A stretch of DNA of 64,000 nt. It comes from Rhea pennata. Its lineage: Eukaryota > Chordata > Aves > Rheiformes > Rheidae. The stretch spans positions 17,948,899 to 18,012,898 of the forward strand of contig NC_084678.1 of the NCBI RefSeq assembly GCF_028389875.1, in the 5' to 3' direction. The translations under genes and the position numbers were made by a program. How positions within the stretch are numbered: position 1 is the stretch's first letter; the number at the start of each line of letters is the position of its first letter. The notes beneath the pieces were generated by a model. The model ran no database searches, had not been told where the DNA came from, and was given only the letters and a program-made list of their open reading frames with translations. Positions 47,401 through 58,690 of the stretch are shown in pieces.

Positions 47401-50400
47401 CTGCAGCTGGGACACATCCCAGCTGGGGCACATCCTGCACACTGCAGCTGGGACACATCCCGGCTGGGGCACATCCTGCACGCTGCAGCTGGGACACATC
47501 CCGGCTGGGGCACATCCTGCACGCTGCAGCTGGGACGCATCCCGGCTGGGGCACATCCTGCACGCTGCAGCTGGGACGCATCCCGGCTGGGGCACATCCT
47601 GCACGCTGCAGCTGGGACGCATCCCAGCTGGGGCACATCCTGCACGCTGCAGCTGGGACGCATCCCGGCTGGGGCACATCCTGCACGCTGCAGCTGGGAC
47701 GCATCCCAGCTGGGGCACATCCTGCACACTGCAGCTGGGACACATCCCGGCTGGGGCACATCCTGCACGCTGCAGCTGGGACACATCCCAGCTGGGGCAC
47801 ATCCTGCACGCTGCAGCTGGGACGCATCCCGGCTGGGGCACATCCTGCACGCTGCAGCTGGGACGCATCCTGGCTGGGGCACATCCTGCACGCTGCAGCT
47901 GGGACGCATCCCGGCTGGGGCACATCCTGCACGCTGCAGCTGGGACGCATCCCGGCTGGGGCACATCCTGCATGCTGCAGCTTCGTGCTGGACGCATCCT
48001 GCACATGCTGTTGGGAGAGGATGGAGGGAGCCGCCAGACAAGAGCAGGCTCACGAGCCGTTTCCGATCACCGTGCTTGCCATCCTTGCCACTGTGTTTTC
48101 TTCCCGTGTGCCAGGAAGGAGGCGAAGGATGGCGGGCTGACGGTTGTCGTGGATGCGAGGAAGCAGCCTCCGCCGCCGGTGCTGTTCGCGGCGCTCCGCA
48201 GCGTGCAGGTGCGCGGGGTGGCGGGGCTGGGTGCTGCCCTGCACCGCGCAGCCCCTTCCCGGGCAGCCCCTTCCCCTGGACGCCGGCGGCCCTGCCTGTT
48301 ATCCCGCTCGCAGATTTTCCCGGGAGCATCGCAGCGTGGATTTGTGCAGAGAAATTTCCGCTGCCACTGCTGCATCCCAGTTCCTTTTCCTAGAAAAAAA
48401 ATCACCTTCCCTTGCTGCCTTTGCCCTGCACCCAGCTGCGGCTCCCGGCTCCCTCGAGGACCGGCGACACTCGAGCAGCTGCCCGTGGTGGCTGGGTGCC
48501 CCTCACCGCCGCGCTGGGCGCTGTGGCGGGGTGCGCGGTGCTGAGCGGGCTGCGGTGCCCGCGCCGCGCAGTGACTCCCCTGCGCCTCCCGCAGAGCGCG
48601 GCGCCGGGCTCCGTCCGGGCGGTGCTGCTGCTCGCCGAGAAGGAGCTGCCAGGGCCCCGCGAGAAGCTGCCCGGCGTGCAGGTGAGCGCCCGCGCCCCCG
48701 CGTCCCCCACGTCCCCTACACCCCCGCGTCCCCCACACCCCCGCGTCCCCCGCGTCCCCCAAACCCCCGCGTCCCTGCATCCCCCACACCCCGCGTCCCT
48801 GCATCCCCCGCGTCCCCGCGCCGCCAGGGCTCTGGCTCGCTCACGAGCCGCGTCCCCGCAGGTGGAGACCCTGCCGTCGCTGAAGGCGCTGGGCCGCTAC
48901 GTCGACAGCTCCCAGGTGACGCCAGACCTGGACGGCACCTTCCCCTACCGCCACAGCGAGTGGGTGCAATTCTTCCAGGTGTCTGTGCTCGCGGCCCCCG
49001 CGGCCCCTGCAAACGGGCGGTGCTTCTCCTCCGCGCGTGCCGGTCCCTCGACCGGTGCCGCCCGGCCCCGCTGACCCCGGCTCTCCCCGCAGGAGCTGCA
49101 GCCCTTCGCGGCCGGCCTGCGGCAGGCGTCGGAGCTGCTGCGGAGCTGCATCCGGGAGCTGCGCGCAGCCGACGGCCCCGCGGGGCTGCAGGTAACGGCT
49201 GCTCGCTGCAAGCACCCGTGCCGGCTCCTGGGCTCCGGCAGGGCCGAGCGCAGCCCTGGCCGGGCTCGCGGAGCAGGACGCTCCCGCGCTGGCCCTGTGC
49301 CGCAAGGAGCGACCGCTCGCGGAGCAGCGGCGCGGGAGCGGCGGGCGAGGCGGTGTCTGTGCCCCGCAGGAGGTGGCCGCCCGCATTGCCCGGCACAGGG
49401 AGCTGATGCGGAGGGTGCTGAGCGACCCGCAGCTCGTCGGCCTGCAGCGCGACGGCGGCGCCGTGCTCGCCCGGCTGCGCAGGGCGGCCGCCCGCCTCGG
49501 CGCCTCGCCCCACGCCAGGTAGCGCCGGCGGGGACGCGGACCGCAGCCGGCGGCTCCCGCGCTGCCCGCGCACCCCCTCCCAGCGCCGGCGCCAGCGTGC
49601 CCCGCGGCGGGGAGCCTTCCCCGGCGGCCTGGCCGCGGAGGCGGCAAGTCCTGCGGGAGGGTCTTCTGGCTCCGACGGGCTCCGGCGGGCTCCGGGCTGC
49701 TCGGCCAGCCCCGCCGCAAGCCCGCAGGGTTGTCTCAGTGAAGCCACTAGATGGGGCCAGGCCAGGCCCTGGTGATGCTGCACATGTCCAGCGACGCCGC
49801 GTGTGCCCCGCGGTGCTGCGCACATCCAGCAGCGCCGTGCATGCCTGCAACGCTGCCCATGCACGTCCAGCGACGCCGCGTGTGCCCCGCGGTGCTGCAC
49901 GCATCCAGCAGCACCGTGCATGCCTGCAACGCTGCCCATGCACGTCCAGCGACGCCGCGTGTGCCCCGCGGTGCTGCGCACATCCAGCAGCGCCGTGCAT
50001 GCCTGCAACGCTGCCCATGCACATCCAGCGACGCCGCGTGTGCCCCGCGGTGCTGCACACATCCAGCAGCGCCGTGCATGCCTGCAACGCTGCCCATGCA
50101 CGTCCAGCGACGCCGCGTGTGCCCCGCGGTGCTGCACACATCCAGCAGCGCCGCGCATGCCTGCAACGCTGCCCATGCACGTCCAGCGACGCCGCATGTG
50201 CCCCGCGGTGCTGCGCACATCCAGCAGCGCCGCGCATGCCTGCAACGCTGCCCATGCACGTCCAGCGACGCCGCGTGTGCCCCGCGGTGCTGCACACATC
50301 CAGCAGCGCCGCGCATGCCTGCAACGCTGCCCATGCACGTCCAGCGACGCCGCGTGTGCCCCGCGGTGCTGCACACATCCAGCAGCGCCGTGCATGCCTG

Positions 50401-53399
50401 CAACGCTGCCCATGCACGTCCAGCGACGCCGCATGTGCCCCGCGGTGCTGCGCACATCCAGCAGCGCCGTGCATGCCTGCAACGCTGCCCATGCACGTCC
50501 AGCGACGCCGCGTGTGCCCCGCGGTGCTGCGCACATCCAGCAGCGCCGTGCATGCCTGCAACGCTGCCCATGCACGTCCAGCGATGTGGCGATGCGGCAT
50601 GTGTCCTGCAGTGCTGCACACATCCCACGGTGCTGCACGTGTCCTGCAATGTTGCACGTGTCTGGTGATGCTGCATGTGTCCCATGATGCCGCACACGGG
50701 CAATGCTGCATGTGTCCTGCGATGTCACGCACATCTGGCGCTGCCGCACGGGTCTGGCGATGCACTCTGCTCCCTTCGCTCTGCTGGCTCAGGCCACGCT
50801 GCTGGCAAATGCTTCCCCGTCCCGTGGTCCCGTACTTGCAGCTCTCTCGGTGGCATGGGGATGTTGGCAGACCCCTGCGTGCCCTGCCCGCACCCCTGCA
50901 GCGCAGCCTGCAGCGAGCCGCCCGTGAGGTGCTCCTGCTCGGCGTGGCCGGCTGCTGACTGCGTGTCCTGGCAGGAGCAGCCTCGAGGCGGCCGAGGAGC
51001 TCTACAGTCAGCTGGAGGAGGAAGTCCACGACCTGGTGTCCAAGTCCAACAGCTGCCTGGAGCGCCTGGAGTTCCTCCGGAAGACCACGGAGCTGCAGGC
51101 CGAGTTCAGCGAGGTGAGCTGGGCCGCCCAAGAGCGAGCGCGGGCACCGCGCGCCAGTCGAACCCCCTCTGGGGATGCAGCAAATTAGTTACCCAGCCTG
51201 GGGACCACAGCAAAAGAAATCTTCAGCCCATTTCCTAGGTTTTTGATGACAAAGGAAATGCGGAGAATAACAGGATTGCCTGGAGCTTTGACTTTAATTG
51301 TGGGGCTAGTGTGTGCAATCAAGTCAGAGCTCAAGATAATCCCGGGGAAGGAAGGGGAGTAGCCGAGGAAGCCACGGCCGTGACAGCGGCTCCGGCATGG
51401 AGGCGCTCGCTGCCGTTGCTCCGGCGCGACCCCCTCGCTCCTGTGTGTCCCGCAGCTCGGGCGCTGGCTGGACGGCGAGGCAGCGGCTCGGCTGGAGGAA
51501 ATGGGCGCCCAGGAGTGCAGCCCCGGCGGCATCGAGAAATCCTTCGAGCAGTTTAAGGAGTTCCTCACTCAGGCTGCAGTACGTTTGGAGGAGGCTTTTC
51601 TGTATTATTTATCCGTAGGGTATCACTGCCGCTAGAGCTGTTACACGGCTCAGGCTCTCTGCCAGGCGCTCAGCAGAAAGATGAAAATGCAAAATCAGAA
51701 GCGGTCAGATGTCGTTACAAGTCTTGATGCTCTTGGCCCAAATTCCCCAGATTTGGTTTGGAACAAGACTTCTGCTTGAAGCTGGGTTTCCTCTGCACTG
51801 GCTGGGTCAAACTGCAGTCTTCATGGCCGATTTTCCAAGCGTTTGACCAGGTTTTGGGCAGCCCTGCTGCAACGTGGGGAGACCGCTTCGCTGTTCCCTG
51901 CTGCGGTTCGGGCCGAGGTTGCTGCTCCCCACCGCTCCGGGGCTCCTGCCCGGGCAAACCCCGGCTCCCTGCTGCGGGGAGGCACTGCAGAGCCTGGGGC
52001 CGTCGGACATTGATGTAGTGGCAAAGATTTTCCCCATGGACCCCTAAACGCAAAGGCCCGTTAATTGCGAGCACTGCACGGAGGAGGAAACGAGGCGAAT
52101 CCTCTGGACTCAGACTAACGCGACCGGTGCGAGGCGCAGAGCCCGGACGGGCAGAGACGGAGCAGCCCCGCTCTCTCCGCTGCGTCTCCCCGGTGCTCTG
52201 CCGCCCAAACCGAGGACGGCGCTTTGCTGCGGATGCCCGCGGAGAGCCTGACCGTTGCCCGTCAGAGCCTCCTCACGGTCCCAGCTGTCGCTTCCTTCCC
52301 CTGTGCCTGCAGGCGCGGTACAGCCGCGGGCTGGCTCTGTGTCAGGAAGCAGCTGAGCTCCAAGACTCGGTTTTCCCCGAGGCAGACCCCTTCCAGGCAG
52401 CCGCTGCCCTTTTTCGGACCAAGCTGACGAGCTTCCACGCGGCCACGGAGCGACGGCGGGCTGAGCTGGAGATGCTGCGAGAGCTCTGCAGCTTCTCCAG
52501 CGAGGTGGGTGCGCGGGCGCTCCGGCACCAGGCGCTGCGTGAGCAGCGGGGAAAACCAGCCCGGCAGCTCTTGCCTTGTTTTCCAGATCGCATGGCTCAA
52601 CCTGGACTGCAAACGCTGCTCGGGCAGCGCGAAGCGCGGGGAGAGCCAGGCGGGGAACCTGGAGGCGCTGCAGGGCCTCGAGAGCTCCTTCCAGAAGCTG
52701 TCGGTGGACCTCTCCCTGGAGAAGCTGCAGGAGATGAAGGCCCACGTGCGCGCGATGCAGAGCAGCCACGGGCCGGCAGCGTGGACCGCGGCGCGGCAGA
52801 GGTACCGGGAGAGCAGGCGGATCCTCGAGGAGATGCTGGCGGAGCTGCGGCAGGCCTGGGGCGCCGGCGGGAAGGGAGACGTCTCCGGCCCCTCTCGCCC
52901 GGGCTCTGCGGCCCCCGGCCAGGCAGCGCCGGGCTGCGAGGCGGCCTCCAGCCCGGCGCCAGGGAGCCGGAGGGCCGAAGGCCAAGACACCCGCGCCGGC
53001 CGCCCGCCCACCGGCGCCTCGCTCCTAAAACCCGCCGGCGGAGCCTGTGCGAGACCCGGAGGCAGCGTCGCCCAGGACGTCGGCCGGCTGCCGCCGCTGG
53101 CTCTTGCTCCGGCTCCGCGCTGCGCCGCCCGGCCGTGCCCCCCCGCCTCCAGCAAGCCCCCGGCCCGTGGGGTGGCCGCAGCCCCCCACGCGCGCCCGCC
53201 GCCGGCTGAAGCCGCCCAGTACTTCCAGGTTTCCAGCCGGAGCAGCCTCTCCTCGGACGACTCGGACTCGCACGCCTCCGCCGAAGAGCTGCCGGCGGCC
53301 CGGGGCGCCGCGCCGCCCTGCCCCTCCGTGGAGCCCCCGCACGTCGAGTACCTGGAGAAGCCCCTCGCCGGCGGCCCGGCCGAGGCGGCCGCCGAGTGA
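40970..53399 (+). CDS. KIAA1755: KIAA1755 (PLEKHG4-like N-terminal and spectrin-like regions)
   Basis: Orthologue of human KIAA1755, a protein of unknown function related to the N-terminal part of PLEKHG4/PLEKHG4B but without their DH-PH exchange-factor domains. Coding exons: 40970-40972 (ATG only, inferred), 43739-43936, 44309-45590, 45682-45843, 46529-46652, 48115-48208, 48595-48681, 48862-48978, 49093-49191, 49370-49518, 50975-51113, 51456-51578, 52313-52504 and 52587-53399. All phases agree; the total is 1193 residues (human about 1200). The conserved start LYPPFEATAPTVLGQVFRLL and FLHEGWPLCLR match human almost word for word. Exon 44309-45590 encodes a long low-complexity Ala/Gly/Pro-rich stretch ending FSFLKGQRHG. 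The centre has VVVDARKQPP (CRAL-TRIO-like region), followed by helical spectrin-repeat-like exons (LEAAEELYSQLEEEVHDLV). The C-terminal tail is Ser/Asp-rich (SSLSSDDSDS). Two introns are filled by minisatellites. Inference: the start codon is alone on its exon. Confidence 0.94.
40973..43738 (+). other. KIAA1755: First intron of KIAA1755 (inferred)
   Basis: Begins gtaatt directly after the proposed ATG and ends cccgcag before the conserved exon. The first 500 bases are CpG-rich, the middle is mixed, and CpG density rises again after 43400. A (CTG)n-like run, gctgctgctgctgctgctgc, lies at 43502-43521. I see no further coding exon in it. Confidence 0.5.
46751..47983. repeat. 41-bp minisatellite, about 29 copies, in a KIAA1755 intron
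   Basis: The unit combines gctgcagctgggacgcatcc with cggctggggcacatcctgcac. Copies differ at a few positions (cgcatc/cacatc/cgcgtc, ctgg/cagg). It occupies most of the intron 46653-48114. Because 41 is not a multiple of three and the unit contains no stop in any phase, frames on both strands remain open for over a kilobase; these are not genes. Confidence 0.98.
49783..50760. repeat. 78-bp minisatellite, about 10.5 copies, in a KIAA1755 intron
   Basis: The unit runs through cacatccagcagcgccgtgc, atgcctgcaacgctgcccat and gcacgtccagcgacgccgcg to tgtgccccgcggtgctgc. Copies are nearly identical from 49783 to 50600 and decay to 50760. It lies in the intron 49519-50974. Each unit carries two gcatgc-like and catgca words. 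The period is divisible by three, so the translated frames show a 26-residue repeat that is a by-product. Confidence 0.98.
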
Positions 53400-56300
53400 T
53401 GGCACCGTGCCGAGCCGGGCCCCCGCTCCCCGGCGCGGGCGTCCTGTGCGGCCACGTCCCGCGCCTGCGGCCGGGCACCGGGACCCGCTGCCTGACGCTC
53501 GGCCTTGCACGGGTCCTCCGTGCTTGGCGTTCGCCCCGCTGTGGGGTGGCAGCGACCTGATTTCCCGGCCCACGGGATTTAACAACCTAGTGTGCAGCAG
53601 TCGGCACGCAAAGCGCCGTCACCCGCGCGGGCGCCGCAGCCCTGCCCGAGCGCCGGCGGCCGGCTCGGTGCTGGCATGCGTCAGTGGTGCGGGACAAGGC
53701 CGTGCTCCCTGCAGAGCCAACCCGGCCCCGGAGCCGAGGAGGCCCGCGCCGCGGGGCGGGCAGCACGCCGAGCACGCCGAGCATGCCTCGGCGCTGCCCC
53801 GTGCGTGCCAGCCGCGGCTCCCCAGCCCTGCTCCTCTGCCACGCTCTGCTTACCGCTCTCCTGAGCTCCAGCTGCTGCAGCTTAGACACTAATTTCCTCA
53901 GTAGCACTTTTATCACTGCTTTACTGAAATCCCCATAGCTGAGATCTATCACTTTACTTTTGGCTTAAAAATAATTATCATCAAGAGATATCGGCGGCAG
54001 TTTGCACGATCCATCTCTGGTGAGCCCAGTCGGCTTTGCTCCATTTTCCAGTTACTGCCACGTCCTGCATTTTACTGAGGTCACGGCAGCCAGATCACGT
54101 TCTCCCCCTCCTCACGTTGCGACGTTCGCCGCTGTCCGAACAGCGGGTCCTGCACCAAGTCCAAGGGCTGCAGAAGTCGGAGTTGATGCAATGCAAAATG
54201 CCGCCTGCGGAGAGCGTTGGCTCTCGGCTCCTGGAGCACCGCGGCCGCCGCTGGGCGAAGCCCCGCTGCCGGCGGCCGCGTGCCGGGCGCGCTCCCGCGG
54301 GGCGCCGGGGCCGCGTGCTGCCGACTCCCCGCTCCGACTGTCCCCGCTCCGGCGTCGCCCGGGACGCAGGAGAGCAGCGCCTGCGCCTGTCCGCCGCGGA
54401 AGGCGCAAGCCTCGTCCGCCTCCAAGGACGCTCGAAGCCGGGCCCGGCCGTTCCCACGCTCGACTTCCTCCTCTGCCGAGGGATGATTTGCTGCATTAGC
54501 ATCCGCGTATGCAGGCGCCTCGGTAACACCTGCGTATCCTGCCCAAACTTCTCGTCGGATACCAATTATTTCCCGTCACGTGCTCCATCTTTCAGAGAAA
54601 TCCTTAGCTTCAGCAGCCAGGGTCACCGGTGCGGGCAGCGTCGCGGCTGCGCTGCACGGGCCCCGCAGCGGGCAGCGCGCCCGTCCCGGCCGCGGGGCCC
54701 CGGGGTCCCGCCGCCGCCTCGCTCCGGCCCCGCAGCCCCCGGGCGCCTCCGGGACTGAGTTTAGTTTCCAGGAAACAAATATTAAAAATGAACTGACATG
54801 TAAAATAAACAAGAGCTAGCCAGAGGAACGAGATTGTTATTGTTACTGAAAGCTGTGTATTACGAAAGCGCTCGGGTGACGGCAGCCTTGCAGGCAAAAC
54901 GCCTCGACGCCGCACCGCGGTCGCGCAGCGCCACCGCGCCGGCCGCGCTCCTGGAGGCACGGCAAAGCGCTGATGGATACTGGTGTCGCTGCTAGTATTG
55001 ATTATCCTAATTAATTCCGTGAGCTTTGCAGCCTGGCTGGGAACAGATAGATGCTGATACGCAAGGTGGCAGCCAGACTGGGCTCTCGTTTATCCCATCA
55101 TATAATTCAAGGAATGAAATCTCTCTAGCAGCTACGAGTAAAAGTTCTTATTGATTCCCAAGTACTTTACTTGTTCATAAGAATAACACCTACAGTGCTC
55201 CAGAGGATATTTTATGTGTCGCTGTTTTCCCCTGCTATTTCCAGCGGTGATACGGGATCGGAGCACCGAGATGACCTAGATAGGCGACCGGGCGGAAGCA
55301 GCGGGGAGAGCCGAGCGCTTTATGGCCCTGCTCTGCAAGGTCGCCTCCTTGCTTTACTCTGGCAAGCAGCATCTGTTTTAGCTTCTGCACTGAAATGCGA
55401 AAGGTGCACTCCGTTTTTCATTTATTTTACTTGTGTTTAAATAGGCAATTTCCTGGGAGACCTTTGAAAAAGCACTAAAATCCATTCTGTTGTTCTTTAT
55501 TATCATCACACATGGATCAAAGCCAGGTTCTGCTCTTGGCATCCCCTAATGCGCCCGGAGGGATTCTGGACGCGACCGCTGCAGCCAGCAGGCGCTCGGG
55601 GCGCGGAGCGGCCGCCGCAGCATCCGCCCCATCGCTGCAGCAGCCCCCGGGAAAGGCCGGGAGAAGGGGGCCGGCCTGAAAGAGGCTGCACCAAACCTGA
55701 GCATTTCACTTGCTGGAAGAAAGGCGCTCGGTTGTCTCCTGCTTTTTTCCCCGGCAGCGAATACAGGCTGTGCTCAGCCTGCACGGGAGGCATTTTCTCC
55801 CTTCTTCACTGCCTCCTGCTGGTATGAAAAAGTGGATTTTTGGTTTTTTTGTTGTTATTACCTTGAGGGGGAGTAGCACTTCCTATGGAGAAATAGAATA
55901 AATAATATTCCAAAATACAGTTGAAATCTTTTCTTCTGAATAAAATAAACAACACATTTCCTGTTGTTTTCCATTTTCCAGAAGAACAGAAATATTTTGA
56001 AAATCCTGAGATTAACCGACACGAGAAGGGCGATTTCCCCGCTCCCGGCGAGGGTCGCAGCGGCTCCGAGCTCTCGCTGTCCCGCTCGCCCTCAGCGCCC
56101 CGAAGCCGCGTGGGCCCAGCTGCAGGGATCCCGCCAGAAACTGTTTTTGCAACATTCTGCAAAAATTTTCTTATCCACCCTGATTCTTCAGCACCTGATT
56201 TATGACTCTCAGTCTGACCAATTAAGCTATAACCTTTCCAGAAAGGCAAGCGTGGGAGTTAATCAATGTCTCCTTCCCATCCCCGAAATGGCAAAAGCAT

Positions 56301-57035
56301 TTGTCAAGGGCTCGTGGAGCAGGTGCCCGCGGCGGGCGGCAGCAGCGGCCAGCGCTGCCGAAGGGGGACGCCGGGGCCCCGCAGAGCTCCAGTCCCCGAC
56401 GGCCCTGGGAAAATACTCCTTTTTTCAAAGGAAAAAAGTTAATAAATTTCAGATGCAAAAGAGGAGACGGAACCAGCGCAGGGAGGCGAGCGGGGCCATG
56501 CCGAACACAGTCCCGAGAAAAGCAGTTTGGGAAAGGGGCCGACATTCCAGCGCCGTCACCCGGAGATGTCCGGAGAGGCCCGCCGGGCCCGGAGCGAGCC
56601 GCGGAGCGAGGGAACGCTGGAGCGCCCACTGGCACGAGTGGCTTTTCCAAACGGAAAAGTTTGGGACGGGACGGAGGAGGAGGGCGAGCCGCTCCGGGAG
56701 CCTGCCTCGGTTCGGCCCCTTGGAGAACGCAGAGACGTCACTTGCCTTCGAGGCACCTCCAGGCACCGCAAACTGCGAATTCGCGTTCACAGGAGCAATG
56801 CTACGGACCAAAAGCAGGACCTGGAAAAGAGGGAACCCTCTTGCTTTCCTCTCACAAATTCCTGGGAACTGCTGTCAAAATTCAGTTTACTCCAAGAAAA
56901 GCCAACTCAAAGGCACAAAGAAACATGTTGGGGGGAAAGGAAGGGTTTTGCTTTTTCCAGTTAACTGCTTGGAAATAACATTTGGAGGCTGGAATGCAGC
57001 TCCCGTCAGGCTGATGCCTTACAGCTTTCAAAAGC
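53400..57035. other. KIAA1755 3' flank and spacer
   Basis: After the stop codon, G+C-rich sequence continues to about 53860. Candidate poly(A) signals ATTAAA (54781-54786) and AATAAA (54804-54809) lie about 1.4 kb downstream, which would give a long 3' UTR. CpG-rich patches at 54210-54440 and 56290-56720 alternate with AT-rich DNA. I recognise no exon here. Confidence 0.45.
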
Positions 57036-57039
57036 GCAC

Positions 57040-57870
57040 TGGCTCCCGAGCCCCCAGCGATCCCGGCTCACCAGCTCCCGAGCCCCCGGCAATCCCGGTG
57101 CACCGGCTCCCGAGCCCCCGGTGATCCCGGTGCACCGGCTCCCGAGCCCCCGGCGATCCCGGCTCACCAGCTCCCGAGCCCCCGGTGATCCCGGTGCACC
57201 GGCTCCCGAGCCCCCGGCGATCCTGGCTCACCAGCTCCCGAGCCCCCGGCGATCCCGGTGCACCGGCTCCCGAGCCCCCGGCAATCCCGGTGCACCAGCT
57301 CCCGAGACCCCAGCAATCCCAGTGCACCAGCTCCCGAGCCCCCGGCGATCCCGGTTCACCAGCTCCCGAGACCCCAGCGATCCCGGTGCACCAGCTTCCA
57401 AGCCCCCAGCGATCCCGGTGCACCAGCTCCCGAGCCCCCAGCGATCCCAGTGCACCAGCTCCCGAGCCCCCGGCAATCCCGGTTCACCAGCTCCCGAGCC
57501 CCCAGCGATCCCAGTGCACCAGCTCCCGAGCCCCCGGAGATCCCGGTGCACCGGCTCCCGAGCCCCCGGCAATCCCGGTGCACCAGCTCCCGAGACCCCA
57601 GCAATCCCGGTGCACCAGCTCCCGAGCCCCCGGCGATCCCGGCTCACCAGCTCCCGAGACCCCAGCAATCCCGGTGCACCAGCTTCCAAGCCCCCAGCGA
57701 TCCCGGTGCACCAGCTCCCGAGCCCCCAGCGATCCCAGTGCACCAGCTCCCGAGCCCCTGGCGATCCTGGTGCATCAGCTCCTGAGCCCCCAGCGATCCT
57801 GGTGCACCAGCTCCCGAGCCCCCGTCGATCCCGGTTCACCAGCTCCCGAGCCCCCGGCGATCCTGGAGGC
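57040..57870. repeat. 32-bp minisatellite, about 26 copies
   Basis: The unit is ctcccgagcccccggcgatc followed by ccggtgcaccag, with variants gatcctgg, gaccccag and ttccaagcc. It contains no stop in most phases, so long open frames cross it on both strands. It is intergenic, between KIAA1755 and TGM2. Confidence 0.98.
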
Positions 57871-58309
57871 CCATCCAGGCAGCAGGACTCACCCCAGCCC
57901 AGGGGGTTGCAGTGCTCCTGGGATGCCCTGGCCCAGTCCCAGCCCCAAGGCCCCCAGTGCCATGAGACCCCCCCAGCCCCTGCTGCTGCCCCCCCCAAAA
58001 GAATTCAAGAACCACAAATAAATGAAGGGAAACATGAAAGGTCTGGGCCTCTCCTGTTGTCAAATAAAAAGCACAGATCTGGCCTGAGAACAAAGATTGT
58101 GAAACAATGAATTCTTCAAATCTCTTTTTTTTTTACAACAGTTTTGGAGAGCTTTGCCCTGAGGTTTTCCAGAGAAGCCGGTTATCACTTCCCTGCTCCA
58201 TCACATCCGACAGCCCCTCTGTGTTTGGGCTCTTGGTAGTTCTCGGAAAGTGCCTTCCCGGCCTTGCTAGCACGTGGCCAGGAGCCTGTCCCGCACGGCC
58301 GGAGAGTGG

Positions 58310-58690
58310 GTGCTGTGCTGTGCCATGCTGCACCGTGCCGTGCCACACCATGCCGTGCCGCACCGTGCCATGTTGTGTTGCACCGTGCCGTGTTGTGCTG
58401 CACCGTGCAGTGCCACACTGTGCCATACTATGCCATGCTGTGCCGCACTGTGCTGTGCCGCACCGTGCCTTGCCTCATCATGCCACGTCTCACCATGCTG
58501 TGCTGTACCATGCCACGCCGCTCTGTGCCATGCCATGCCTTGCCATGCCACACCGCACCGTGCCATGCTGTGCTGTGTCGTGCTGCGTTGTGCTGCACTC
58601 TGTTGTGCCACACCGTGCCGCACCACGCCGTGCCATGCTGCACCGTGCCACGCTGTGCCACGCCGTGCTGCACCGTGCCGCACCGCCGCA
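58310..58690. repeat. Pentamer repeat (tgccg/tgctg/tgcca)
   Basis: About 380 bases made almost wholly of five-base words tgccg, tgcca, tgctg and caccg. It is less than 1.4 kb upstream of the TGM2 promoter. Predicted Cys/His-rich or Met/Ala-rich peptides from it are artefacts of the repeat. Confidence 0.95.

Noticed and set aside
46102-48140. Open frames of 500-630 codons on both strands
   Set aside because: They are made of the 41-bp minisatellite in a KIAA1755 intron; no domain, and the same peptide repeats in every frame.
48716-51131. Minus- and plus-strand frames of 300-730 codons with ARRCWMCAAP-type repeats
   Set aside because: Products of the 78-bp intronic minisatellite plus antisense of true KIAA1755 exons.
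57121-58110. 329-codon plus-strand frame rich in SRAPGDPGAP motifs
   Set aside because: Translation of the 32-bp minisatellite; its collagen-like look comes from G+C-rich repetition.
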